DNA of 64,000 nucleotides from Planctomycetota bacterium. GTDB taxonomy: Bacteria > Planctomycetota > Phycisphaerae > SM23-33. Numbering within the stretch: the stretch's first letter is position 1; every line of letters begins with the position of its first letter. A program made the translations under genes and the position numbers. Location: assembly GCA_022705325.1 (NCBI GenBank), contig JAKJER010000001.1, positions 124,001-188,000 on the forward strand, in the 5' to 3' direction. The notes beneath the pieces are model-generated. The model did no database searches. It was given only the letters and a program-made list of their open reading frames with translations, and had not been told where the DNA came from. Of the stretch, positions 15,605 through 23,902 are shown piece by piece.

Positions 15605-18600
15605 ATGAAGTCTCACGTGTTGCCGGTGGGAATGTCCCTGGTTGCGCTGGCGCTGGTCTTGTTGTCTGCGCCGGCCCTGGCCGCCACGCTTACCTGGGAT
15701 GCCGACACCGTCACGGCCGGCGCGCAGGACGGCGCCGGGACCTGGAACACGGCCTTGAATAACTGGCACGACGGCGCCGGCAACGTTCTTTGGCCGAACA
15801 CGACCGGCGACTTCACCGTCTTCGGCGCCGGATCCGGGCCGGCCGGGGCGGTCGCGGTGGGCGCGGTCACCACAGGCGGGATCACGTTCAACTCCGCCGG
15901 GTCGGGCGCCTACGTTCTCAGCGGAGGTCCGATCACGCTCCAGGCCCGCTCGTCCACCACGCCGAACATCACGATGAACTCCGACGCGACGATCAACAGT
16001 CCCATCACCATGACCGGGGCCAACAACGTCAACGGGCTCACGCTCGGCGGCTCCGGCAAGCTCACCTTCGGCGGAACCGTCTCGTACAACGGCCTGATGG
16101 GGCTTCGCGGAACCAGCACGCTGAGCATCACGCCCGGCGGGTCGGTCAGCCTCACCGGCACCGTAGGCAACCAGATCATCTTCGCCGACGCGGGCTCGAC
16201 GCTCTCGATCGACGGGGGGAGCTTCTCCAGCACCGGCAACAACGGCGCCACGGCCGGGTTCTGCGGCAACCTCACCGTGAACTCCGGATCGTTCTTCGCC
16301 CAGAGCAACGAGAACAACGCCAGCCGCTATTACTCGGTCGTGCTGGTCAACGGCAACACGTCGCTGAACCTCAACGGCGGGACGACCAGCCTGCAGGCCG
16401 TCACTACGTCGGCCAGCGGTGCGAACATGTCGACCCTCAACTTCAACGGCGGCACGCTGCGGGTCATCGCCCAGCCGCCCGTCTCGGCGGCGGGCACGTT
16501 CATCGCCTCCCACGGCAACCTGACGGCCCAGGTGCAGGCCGGCGGGGCCGTCATCGACACCAACGGCAACAATGCCACGATCTCCGAGCCGCTGATCCAC
16601 GACCCCGGCCTGGCCGGCGCTGACGGCGGGCTCATCAAGAACGGCAACGGCGCCCTCACCCTGACCAGCGTCAACACCTACACCGGCGGGACGACGGTCA
16701 ACCAGGGCACTCTCCTGCTGGGAACCGGCGGGAGCACGGGGACCATCCGCGGCACGGCCACCGTCAACGCCGGAGCGATTCTCGACTACACCGCCGCCAA
16801 CGCCTTCGGCTACACCGCCGGCGTGTCGGTCAACCGCCTGGACATCCTGGGCGGGACGGTCGGCGGGGCCGACGTGGGCAACCACTTCTGGAACAGCTTC
16901 CAGTTGAACATGACCGGCGGGACGCTCAAACTGGGCGGGACGCTCAACGAGTTCCACAACCCCACGATCACGGTGAACAGCTCCTCCACCACCGCCCAGA
17001 TCGTCCCGGTCGGCCCCAGTGCCGTCCTGCGCCTGCGGGACGGCACCAGCGCCCTGGTGAACGTGGCTGACGGTTCCCAGGACGTGGACCTGAACGTGAG
17101 CGTTCCGGTCACTCAAAACGGCTCGTGCAACATCAATAAGATCGGCCCCGGGCGCATCGCCCTGGTCGCGCTTACGAATTCGTTCAATCAACTGAACGTG
17201 GCTGCCGGGCCGGCCACGCTGGGGACGGCGGGGACGGTCAACACCCTGGGCAGCATCCAGGTGGGCAATGCTCATACCAGCGGCGGAGGCAGCGCCACGC
17301 TGGACATCCCGGACGGGTCGCTCACGACGGGCTGGATCCAACTGGGCAACACCCCCGGGACGGCCATCACCGCCATCGTCAACCAGACCGGCGGGGCCGT
17401 GCGGACGACGAGCAGCCCGGCTGAGAGCGCGGGCCTGCGCCTCGGGCACTACCCGGCCTCCATCACGTTCTACAACCTCAGCAACGGAACGCTGCTGATC
17501 GACAACGGACAGTATCTGACCTGTGCGGTGGACGGGACGGGGACGTTCTACCAGACCGGCGGCGAGGCCACGGCGACGCGCGTGGTGGTCAACGCCCGCA
17601 GCGGCGGCGGCGGAAATGGGACGCTGAACATCGAGGGCGGGCGGCTGAACGTCGGCAGCGGCGGGATCACGAATGAAGGCTCGGGCCCGGCCACGGTCAA
17701 GGTGGGCGGCGACGGCGGGACGATCCGCGCGACAGCCAGCTTCAGCTCATCGCTGCCCATGACGCTGTCGGGCACAGGCGTGGACGCAGCCACGTTTGAC
17801 ACCAACGGGAACAACATCGCCCTGTCGGGCGCCCTCAGCGGGGCCGGCGGGCTCATCAAGGACGGCGCCGGCACGCTGACCCTCTCGGGCCTCAACCCTT
17901 ACACCGGCGGGACGGTGATCCATGACGGCATCCTGGAGGTCTCCGGCTCCAGCAGCGGGCAGTGCCGCATCCGCGGCAGCGTCACGGTGAATCCCGGCGC
18001 GGAACTCCGCCTGACCGGCGGCGACGGGTCGGGGTTCGGCTACACCAGCAGCGCCAGCCCCAGCCAGCGCGTCGACACGCTGAACATCGTCGACGGCCTG
18101 GTCAACGCCGGAAACGTGCACCTGTACTACGCCAGCGTCAACATGACCGGCGGCGACTTCAATGTCACCGGCCAATTCGGCAACGTGGCGGTCAACACGC
18201 TGGCCAGCGCCAACACCGCCCAGATCGCCGGCGGCATCGTGATCCGGGGCGATTCCTGGAACTACCTGACCCCGCACCTGCCGTTCACGGTGGCCGACGG
18301 TGCGGCGGGCGTGGACCTGCTGGTCAGCGCGAACATCAGCGAGACCGCCGGCACGGGCCGAATCAGCAAGCTGGGCGCCGGCACGATGGTGTTGACCGGG
18401 ACGAACAGCTACAGCGGCACGACCACCGTCGAGGCCGGCACGCTGCTGGTCAACGGCTCGAACAACGGAACCGGTGCGGTCACGGTCAACGGCGGCGTCC
18501 TGGGCGGCACGGGCGTCATCGCCGGGCCCGTCACGATCAACGGCGGCGGGACGATCGGCGCGGGCGCCAGCCCGGGGCACCTGACGCTGCTCTCCGCCTA

Positions 18601-18988
18601 CTCGCAGGCGGAGTTGGGCGTGCTTCATGCCGAACTTGGCGGCAACGAGCAGGGCATCAGCTACGACTGGATCGAGGTCGGCACCACGGCCACCCTGGCC
18701 GACGGCGCGATCATCGACATCGACTGGTACGGCGGCTTCTGGGGCCACGGGCCGTTCGACATCCTCACCGCGGCCAACGGGATCACCAACGTGGACCTCA
18801 GCGGGATCGTGCTGGACGGCTCGGGCGCGAGCTACGGCGAGCACGCCTGGGTGGCCTCGATCGTCTCGCTGGGCGGCGAGGCCGAGGCCATCCGCCTGGA
18901 GCTGGTCCCCGAGCCTCTCACGCTGCTGGCGCTGGGGATGGGCCTGACCGGCCTGGGCGGGTACGTCCGCCGGCGCCGCCCGGCCTGA
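15605..18988 (+). CDS. PEP-CTERM protein with autotransporter-associated beta-strand repeats
   Basis: Exported protein of 1127 residues, rich in Gly, Thr, Asn and Ala. It has a signal peptide ending near APALAATLTW, a long parallel-beta-type passenger with at least four recognisable autotransporter-associated repeats (for example LIKNGNGALTLTSVNTYTGG, LIKDGAGTLTLSGLNPYTGG and SKLGAGTMVLTGTNSYSG), and a C-terminal PEP-CTERM signal: VPEPLTLLALGMG, a hydrophobic helix, then RRRRPA. PEP-CTERM signals are processed by exosortase, and such proteins end up outside the cell in exopolysaccharide matrix. No exosortase gene lies in this window. ATG 15605 follows AAAGGAG. There is no barrel domain, so it is not a true autotransporter. 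Confidence 0.9.
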   Translation: MKSHVLPVGMSLVALALVLLSAPALAATLTWDADTVTAGAQDGAGTWNTALNNWHDGAGNVLWPNTTGDFTVFGAGSGPAGAVAVGAVTTGGITFNSAGSGAYVLSGGPITLQARSSTTPNITMNSDATINSPITMTGANNVNGLTLGGSGKLTFGGTVSYNGLMGLRGTSTLSITPGGSVSLTGTVGNQIIFADAGSTLSIDGGSFSSTGNNGATAGFCGNLTVNSGSFFAQSNENNASRYYSVVLVNGNTSLNLNGGTTSLQAVTTSASGANMSTLNFNGGTLRVIAQPPVSAAGTFIASHGNLTAQVQAGGAVIDTNGNNATISEPLIHDPGLAGADGGLIKNGNGALTLTSVNTYTGGTTVNQGTLLLGTGGSTGTIRGTATVNAGAILDYTAANAFGYTAGVSVNRLDILGGTVGGADVGNHFWNSFQLNMTGGTLKLGGTLNEFHNPTITVNSSSTTAQIVPVGPSAVLRLRDGTSALVNVADGSQDVDLNVSVPVTQNGSCNINKIGPGRIALVALTNSFNQLNVAAGPATLGTAGTVNTLGSIQVGNAHTSGGGSATLDIPDGSLTTGWIQLGNTPGTAITAIVNQTGGAVRTTSSPAESAGLRLGHYPASITFYNLSNGTLLIDNGQYLTCAVDGTGTFYQTGGEATATRVVVNARSGGGGNGTLNIEGGRLNVGSGGITNEGSGPATVKVGGDGGTIRATASFSSSLPMTLSGTGVDAATFDTNGNNIALSGALSGAGGLIKDGAGTLTLSGLNPYTGGTVIHDGILEVSGSSSGQCRIRGSVTVNPGAELRLTGGDGSGFGYTSSASPSQRVDTLNIVDGLVNAGNVHLYYASVNMTGGDFNVTGQFGNVAVNTLASANTAQIAGGIVIRGDSWNYLTPHLPFTVADGAAGVDLLVSANISETAGTGRISKLGAGTMVLTGTNSYSGTTTVEAGTLLVNGSNNGTGAVTVNGGVLGGTGVIAGPVTINGGGTIGAGASPGHLTLLSAYSQAELGVLHAELGGNEQGISYDWIEVGTTATLADGAIIDIDWYGGFWGHGPFDILTAANGITNVDLSGIVLDGSGASYGEHAWVASIVSLGGEAEAIRLELVPEPLTLLALGMGLTGLGGYVRRRRPA

Positions 18989-19027
18989 CAGGGCGGCCGA
19001 CGAAAACGCGAATGCCTCCACGTGAAC

Positions 19028-19055
19028 GGGCGGGCCCCTGCGGCCCGCCTGTTTG
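19028..19055 (+). terminator. Terminator after the PEP-CTERM gene
   Basis: An 8 bp perfect stem GGCGGGCC/GGCCCGCC with loop CCTGC (19029-19049) is followed by TGTTT, 40 bp after the stop codon. Confidence 0.7.
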
Positions 19056-19473
19056 CTGACAGTTTTCCAACAAATGGGACTCCGGGAGGGATGCAATTCC
19101 TGCGAGTTGCGGCATCCCCATGACCCACCCCCCCTGAACATGACTCCCCATGATTCCAAGGCGCCCCTCAGGGGCTTGATGACATCTCGCCACCGCCCCC
19201 CAGGGCTCCCTGCGGTCACCCTGGGCTGGCCAGGACACCGCTTCGCGGTTCGAGGACGCGGAGGACTCCCGCAACCAAGGGTACATTGTCCTATCAAAGA
19301 CGGGCGAAAAACAGGGCGGCGGCATGCCCGCTTTTTGCGTCCGGCCGGGGTACAAACGGGGTCGGCGGAGCGCCGGCGAGGGGATTTACACGGTCCTGCG
19401 CGGGACTTTGCGGCACCTCCATCACGGATTACACGGATTTGATCAGACCACGAATCCCAGAGAACGCTCACCA

Positions 19474-19535
19474 CTGGGGGCGGAGTTGGGCTACGTGGAC
19501 CGTCATGGCGGGCTGGGCGAGGATGTTTGCGAATG
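19474..19535 (-). pseudogene. Duplicated 3' end of the propeller gene
   Basis: About 62 bp match the last codons and stop region of the gene ending at 19656 (its copy is at 19662-19723). The first 37 bp differ at a single base and the remainder drifts. Read leftward, both copies encode an ending close to AMTVHVAQLRPQ. The fragment has no start and is separated from the intact gene by the dispersed palindromic element, as if that element had been inserted together with duplication of its target. Confidence 0.75.
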
Positions 19536-19655
19536 CCAGTGTCGCCCCTTCAGGGCTGCGTGGACTTCGCGCGTGGTACCCAGGCCTCCGCTGCGCTTCG
19601 GCCTGGGCTAAGCTACGTCGGGCCTTCGGCCCTGGACCGGATTTCGCGTCCAGTC

Positions 19656-20723
19656 TTACCGCTGGGGGCGGAGCTGGGCTACGTGGACCGTCATGGCGGT
19701 CGGGGCGAGCACGTTCACGACGGCCTGGTCGCCCTCCGGCGAGAAGGCCACCACCTGGCAGCCGACGCCCTCCGGGGCGTCCAGCGGGACCACCCGGTTG
19801 AGAAGCAGGTCGAGCAGGGCGCAGTCGTGGGTGTCGCGTCCGCAAAGCAGGAGGTAGCGATCCTTGAGCGTCCACGCCGGCAGGGCCGCCCGCCACTGCC
19901 GCCCGACGTGCACGACGTGGGCGGCTCGCCCGGGCTCGAAGACGCGGACCTCGTCCCAACAGTTGACGCAGAGGCGCTTGCCGTCCTGCGTCCAGCCGAG
20001 GCTTTCGGCGCGTCCCAACTGGGCCCGGCAGGTCCAGAGTTCCTTTCCGTCCGGCAGGGAGAGCACGGCAGCCTGCCACTGGGCCGACTCGGCGGAGGCG
20101 AAGCCTTGTCCCAGGCTGACGCGCAGTTCGGCGAACTGCCTGGCGGCTGGGTGCAAGGCGCCCTGATGGACTCCGGGGCAATGCGACGCTGCGGCCTGCT
20201 CCTTGCCGGAGGCGGCGTCGAGGGCGTAGAGCTTGTCGTGCGCGAGGGCGGCGAGGGTTCGGCCGTCGGCGCTGAAGGCGGCGCCGGCGAGGGTGGTGTC
20301 CGCCAGCTCGAGCGTGCGGGTGATCCGCCCGTCGCCCAGGTCGACCAGGCTGATGCCGCAGGAGCGCTCGGTGTTGCCCCGGCCGCGGAAGCCCTCGCGC
20401 GGCACGGCCAGGGAGGCGCCGTCGGGCGAGACGGCCAGGTGAGTGGTGGGCGAAAGCGTGCGGGCCGACCAGGTGAACCGGCGGAGGCACTTGGCGAGGG
20501 CGGCGTCGTAGACGCCGTCGAGCGAGATGACCCTGCCGTCGGGCGTGAAGGCGGCGTGGGTCCACTGGCCCTTGGCCAGCGGCGGCTGGGCCAGCTCCAG
20601 CGCGAACGTCCGCACGGGCGGGATGGTGAGGGCGGGCCGGCTGGCCGGGGCGGGCGGCGGCGCGGCGAGAACGGCGCTTGCCAACAGGGGCGACACCAAT
20701 GCGAGTTGTGCAAGCAGCCTCAT
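19656..20723 (-). CDS. Exported WD40-like beta-propeller protein
   Basis: Protein of 355 residues with a signal peptide (MRLLAQLALVSPLLASAVLA) and repeated propeller blades of the form AFTPDGRVISLDG, AVSPDGASLAV, AFSADGRTLAAL, GWTQDGKRLCV and AFSPEGDQAVV, spaced about 40-70 residues apart. Blades near the middle contain several cysteines. It probably sits in the periplasm as a binding scaffold with no catalytic signature. ATG 20723 has AGGAG 8 nt upstream. A copy of its 3' end lies further downstream at 19474. Confidence 0.75.
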   Translation of the reverse strand: MRLLAQLALVSPLLASAVLAAPPPAPASRPALTIPPVRTFALELAQPPLAKGQWTHAAFTPDGRVISLDGVYDAALAKCLRRFTWSARTLSPTTHLAVSPDGASLAVPREGFRGRGNTERSCGISLVDLGDGRITRTLELADTTLAGAAFSADGRTLAALAHDKLYALDAASGKEQAAASHCPGVHQGALHPAARQFAELRVSLGQGFASAESAQWQAAVLSLPDGKELWTCRAQLGRAESLGWTQDGKRLCVNCWDEVRVFEPGRAAHVVHVGRQWRAALPAWTLKDRYLLLCGRDTHDCALLDLLLNRVVPLDAPEGVGCQVVAFSPEGDQAVVNVLAPTAMTVHVAQLRPQR

Positions 20724-21533
20724 GAACGATTCTCCTGCGCGGCGGCTTGTTCATAAACGCCGATGCCAGGAGGATGTTTCCGGGCTTCGCCTGCCGCCAA
20801 GGCGGCGCCGGTGGCCTTGCTGGGCAGGACCGGTGATCGGTGCCACCCCCAAGCGCAGCTTGGGGGTGTCCCCAGCGGATGGTCTGGGCAGTTACGACCA
20901 TGACGGCTGGTCATCCTGCGGCCGCCTTGCGCCAAGCCCCGCAAGGGGCGTCTTGGGTTTTCGGCTGAGGGCTGAGCCCGATGCCAAGACGCCCCTGCAG
21001 GGCTGACGTTCCTCGATCACCCGTACCCAGGGCTCGGCCTGAGGCCTCGCCCTGGGCTTTCCGAGACGGCCCTTCGGGCCTGAACCCGCTGACGGGTCCC
21101 GATCAGCCGTCTGGGCCTGCCCGCTTGCGAAGCTCTGTTGTCGGTCGATGGCCTTCCGAGGCAGGATCGGTGATCGGTGCCACCCCCAAGCGGCCCCTGC
21201 GGGGCTCTTCGCTTGGGGGTGGCACCGCAACAGAATCCTTGGAAGGCCACCTCCGTGGCACCGTCACCTCATCCATCGTTGGGGCGGGAAGGACGCTTCG
21301 AATGTCCCATTTGGGGGTGAAATGTCCCGTTCTGCGGAGGATTTTTCAGGTTATTCTTGTTTTTCGCGTTTTTATGGTCTGTCCGTAAGAGCATGTACTG
21401 CAGCAGGTTATGTCAGGAATCGTCCGCCGGACGCCACGTAGAGATTTCCTGAAAAATGGGACATTGAGACCCTCCGCCGGGGAGCAGGCGGGTCGGTGCG
21501 TCCTGTCGGGCGGGCGGACCTTGCGGAAGGGGT
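20724..21533. repeat. Repeat-rich gap with direct repeats and a MITE-like unit
   Basis: 810 bp without a credible gene. A perfect 25 bp direct repeat starting CGGTGATCGGTGCCACC lies at 20831-20855 and 21168-21192, each copy followed by a palindrome around CCCCCAAGCG. Positions 20881-20921 resemble 63580-63620 (about 34 of 41 bases). GC hairpins such as GCCCTTCGGGC and CCCCGCAAGGGGC are scattered between. A separate unit with inverted ends occupies 21301-21465. Confidence 0.75.
21301..21465. mobile_element. MITE-like unit with terminal inverted repeats
   Basis: The right end CCTGAAAAATGGGACATT (21448-21465) is inverted at the left as AATGTCCC plus ATTTTTCAGG (21321-21350, interrupted by 12 bp). 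Another AATGTCCC lies at 21301. The roughly 165 bp interior is AT-rich for this genome and contains no transposase, so it could be a non-autonomous element or the remnant of an insertion sequence. No target-site duplication was confirmed. Confidence 0.45.
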
Positions 21534-22631
21534 TCAGTCGTCCTTCTTCTTCTTTCGTTCCCAGTAGTCGGCCTGGCGTTCGAGTTGCTCGGCCACCGCG
21601 CGCGGGGAGAACTGCACGCCGCGGAGCAGGGCGTCCTGGATCTGGTTCCAGGAGGTGACGGGGCTGATGCCGCGTGGCAGGCGTCGCAGGTCGCGGGCGG
21701 CCTTGCGGAGGTCCTTGTAGTCGTCCTCGTCGATCTTGAGCAGCAGGTACGTGGGCACGCCGCGGGCGGCCCAGGCCTCGGCCTCTTCGACCTTGTGCAT
21801 CACGGCGGCGCAGGTCTGGGGGAAGCGGTTGGTCAACACGCCGGGTGCGGCGGACTTGAACGGATCGGCGGTTGACTGGGCCAGCAGGATCGGCCCGACG
21901 GGGAAGCCGGCCTCGTTCAGCCAGTTCCGCGTCGCCTGGGACAACTCGTCGCTGTAGTTGGTGCTGTAGACGACGGGGTGCTTCTGTCCGATGGCCGCCA
22001 GGGCCGCCGCCGCGCCGGTGACGGCCTTGCTCTGGCCCAGCCACTGGCGCTTGGCCCGACTGGCCACGATGGCGTGGTCGAGATCGACGACGACCAGGGG
22101 CGCCTGCTTGGGGAGGGCCGACATGATCAGGATTCCCTCTCCCGGCTGGCCGGTGAGCGTCCGGGCCGTCACGACGAAGATGCCGGCGGCCTGCGGGGCG
22201 AAGGAGACTCGTGCCCAGCCGTTGGCGTCGAACCGGGTCCGCCCGAGGATCCACTGCCTGTGGTTGAAGACGACCTCGGTGCCTTGGACGATGTTCGGCT
22301 GCCACAGCGCGAGTTGGACCGGCTCGCGGACGTAGGCGAGCGTGTCGTAGCCGACGATGGGGAGCAGTTCGCCCCGGGCCGGCGGCGCGGGCGCGTGGGC
22401 GCCGGGCGCGTGGCCCGGCGGGGGCGCGGGCGCGTGAGCGCCGGGTGCGTGGCCCGGCGGGGGCGCGTGTTCACCCGGCCGGGGCGCGTGCTCGGGCGGC
22501 GGGGGCGGGGGGCCTTCCCTGGACGGGGAGGGCACGACGATCCGTTCGGGGGCCCGCGCCTCGATCCGCAGACAGCCGCCCACGAGGGCGACAAGCGTCA
22601 ACAGCACCATCGCGAGTATCGCCTTGTTCAT
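21534..22631 (-). CDS. HAD-like lipoprotein related to phosphatidate phosphatase App1
   Basis: Protein of 365 residues. The N-terminus MNKAILAMVLLTLVALVGGC is a lipoprotein signal with Cys20 in the lipobox. A Pro/His/Ala-rich linker follows with two exact 13-residue repeats (PPPGHAPGAHAPA). A beta-sandwich-like part (about 95-180) leads to a HAD-type region: VVVDLDHAI gives the DxD pair, then YSTNYSDELSQATRNWLNEAGF matches the second motif of App1/LNS2-like phosphatases. The threonine normally two residues after the second Asp is replaced by Ala, so activity is uncertain. AGGAG lies 7 nt before ATG 22631; an ATG 6 bp earlier abuts the ribosome-binding site. Confidence 0.65.
   Translation of the reverse strand: MNKAILAMVLLTLVALVGGCLRIEARAPERIVVPSPSREGPPPPPPEHAPRPGEHAPPPGHAPGAHAPAPPPGHAPGAHAPAPPARGELLPIVGYDTLAYVREPVQLALWQPNIVQGTEVVFNHRQWILGRTRFDANGWARVSFAPQAAGIFVVTARTLTGQPGEGILIMSALPKQAPLVVVDLDHAIVASRAKRQWLGQSKAVTGAAAALAAIGQKHPVVYSTNYSDELSQATRNWLNEAGFPVGPILLAQSTADPFKSAAPGVLTNRFPQTCAAVMHKVEEAEAWAARGVPTYLLLKIDEDDYKDLRKAARDLRRLPRGISPVTSWNQIQDALLRGVQFSPRAVAEQLERQADYWERKKKKDD
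22385..22480 (-). repeat. In-frame 39 bp tandem repeat within the lipoprotein gene
   Basis: Two consecutive 39 bp units and a partial third encode the repeated 13-residue Pro/Gly/His/Ala linker. The length being a multiple of three allows copy-number change without frameshift. Confidence 0.7.
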
Positions 22632-22730
22632 CTGCATTCTCCTCAAGTCTCGGGGAAACAGGCTGCGTTCCCTTCTCTCTATAGTAGCGTCGAGGACGGC
22701 GTGATGCCGCATCGCGTCGAAGGTCGCGAC

Positions 22731-22760
22731 AAAAAAAAGCCCACCCCTGAGGGGTGGGCT
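22731..22760 (-). terminator. Strong rho-independent terminator
   Basis: On the minus strand a perfect 10 bp stem AGCCCACCCC/GGGGTGGGCT with a 3-nt loop is followed by eight T. It ends the transcript of the hypothetical gene at 22792 before the lipoprotein gene begins. Confidence 0.93.
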
Positions 22761-22791
22761 GCACGCGTATTCGGCGGCGGGAAGCCTGCGG

Positions 22792-23475
22792 TCACCGCAT
22801 GATCCACTCTTTCTTCTTCAGCAGGCACTTGGCCTGGAGGCGGGAGGCGTACTCGCCGGGCACCTCGAACTGGAGGTGGAAGGTCTTGACCAGCTTGACC
22901 GTCTCCTTGGTCACTTCCTCGACTTCGCCCTTGGCGTTCTTCTCCTTGACGGTGACGGGCTTGGGCAGCTTCATCTCCAGCACTTCGCCGCTGAGCCCGC
23001 CGATGAAGATGTCGATCTTGCCGGCCTTGGGGTCGAAGGCGGGCCAGATCGCCACGCCGTCCTTGGCGTTGTCGTCGCCGTAGAGGATCTTCCCGGTGAT
23101 GCTGGACTGGTCCTTGAGCAGGGGGTTGTTGAACTGCTTCTTGATGGCCTCGAAGACCACGTGAGGCACCTTGTAGCCGCTTCGGATGACCTGCCCGGTG
23201 TCGGTGTAGAGGACGAACTCGGGGATGAAGAACTGCTCGGTGGGCTGGCGGGTCTGCGGGTCGAGGTTCTTGTTGGTGATCGAGTACCGCAGGAACCAGA
23301 AGGTGGTCATCTTGTCTTCGCCCGGCAGGCGAACCTGGATGGACTGGATGTCCTGGAAATCGAACTCCAACTCCCAGGCGATGCGGGCGTCGGAGGGTTT
23401 GGGGGCTGCTTCCGCGCCCGAGACCCACGCCACCACCGCCGCCGCCAGGACCACTGCCGTCATGCCGGATCGCAT
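22792..23475 (-). CDS. Exported protein of unknown function
   Basis: Protein of 227 residues with a signal peptide (MTAVVLAAAVVAWVSGAEAA) and a soluble, lysine-rich beta body. Notable segments are EFDFQDIQSIQVRL, TFWFLRYSITNKNLDPQTR and LVKTFHLQFEVPGEYASR. I recognise no domain. The text resembles conserved exported proteins of planctomycetes, but that is an impression. AGGAG lies 7 nt upstream of ATG 23475, a promoter lies at 23533-23561 and a strong terminator follows, so it is a single-gene unit. Confidence 0.7.
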   Translation of the reverse strand: MRSGMTAVVLAAAVVAWVSGAEAAPKPSDARIAWELEFDFQDIQSIQVRLPGEDKMTTFWFLRYSITNKNLDPQTRQPTEQFFIPEFVLYTDTGQVIRSGYKVPHVVFEAIKKQFNNPLLKDQSSITGKILYGDDNAKDGVAIWPAFDPKAGKIDIFIGGLSGEVLEMKLPKPVTVKEKNAKGEVEEVTKETVKLVKTFHLQFEVPGEYASRLQAKCLLKKKEWIMR

Positions 23476-23532
23476 CGCATCACTCCTGCTCGAGGATCAT
23501 TGCCGGCCACACCTTGCCGGGGACACACACTG

Positions 23533-23561
23533 AGGCTACGACTTTTCGGGGGGAAAGTCAA
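23533..23561 (-). promoter_or_regulatory. Candidate promoter for the exported unknown protein
   Basis: On the minus strand TTGACT (23561-23556) and TAGCCT (23538-23533) are 17 bp apart, 58 bp before ATG 23475. The -35 box is strong and the -10 box weak. A TACAAT on the plus strand at 23574-23579 may serve the next gene rightward. Confidence 0.4.
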
Positions 23562-23652
23562 CCTCTATCGTTCTACAATGCTCAAGGCGAGCGAAGGGCA
23601 CGCCTGCGGGGGCTGCCCCGGGTCCTGCCGGAACCTGCGAGGAGCGACAGCC

Positions 23653-23871
23653 ATGCTCGATGAGAAGTACGTGGTGGACTGTCCCGCCTGCGGCCGGGTC
23701 GAGGGATACCTCGCCGGCCCGACCAGGCTGGGCAACGACCCGAACGAGCCGGACGACGCCGAGAATGTCATCGACTCGGAGGTTTTCGAGGGCGTTCACG
23801 GCCCGACCTCGCGCGTTCGATGTCCCAAGTGCGGCGCCTGGGTGCCGCCCGACTGCGTCTGGCCGGCGTAG
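23653..23871 (+). CDS. Small zinc-ribbon-like protein
   Basis: Acidic protein of 72 residues with two CxxC knuckles, VDCPACGR near the start and RCPKCGAW near the end, about 45 residues apart. This suits a single zinc ribbon with a long acidic insertion (NDPNEPDDAEN). No further domain is recognised. ATG 23653 follows GAGGAG, and a longer upstream frame exists but lacks a better start. Its role is unknown. Confidence 0.55.
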   Translation: MLDEKYVVDCPACGRVEGYLAGPTRLGNDPNEPDDAENVIDSEVFEGVHGPTSRVRCPKCGAWVPPDCVWPA

Positions 23872-23902
23872 GCCCTTGGGGCCCCTGACGGGGCGGCCGG
23901 TG

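Larger units (their letters stand above)
18989..19655. repeat. Repeat-rich gap with dispersed palindromic element
   Basis: 667 bp without an intact gene. After the terminator at 19029 it holds short GC palindromes (GCGCCCCTCAGGGGC near 19160), a tract near 19428-19455 with the tandem text CACGGATTACACGGATTT, the duplicated gene fragment at 19474, and at 19543-19634 the palindromic element (CTGCGCTTCGGCCTGGGC, GGGCCTTCGGCCC) that also occurs inverted at 12568-12659. Confidence 0.7.

Noticed and set aside
15590..17449. A 619-codon minus-strand frame within the PEP-CTERM gene
   Set aside because: It is the shadow of the repetitive gene. The plus frame has signal peptide, repeats and sorting tail.
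22385..22480. Regularly spaced repeats as a possible CRISPR array
   Set aside because: Units are contiguous 39 bp copies without spacers, in frame within a protein linker, so they are a coding tandem repeat.
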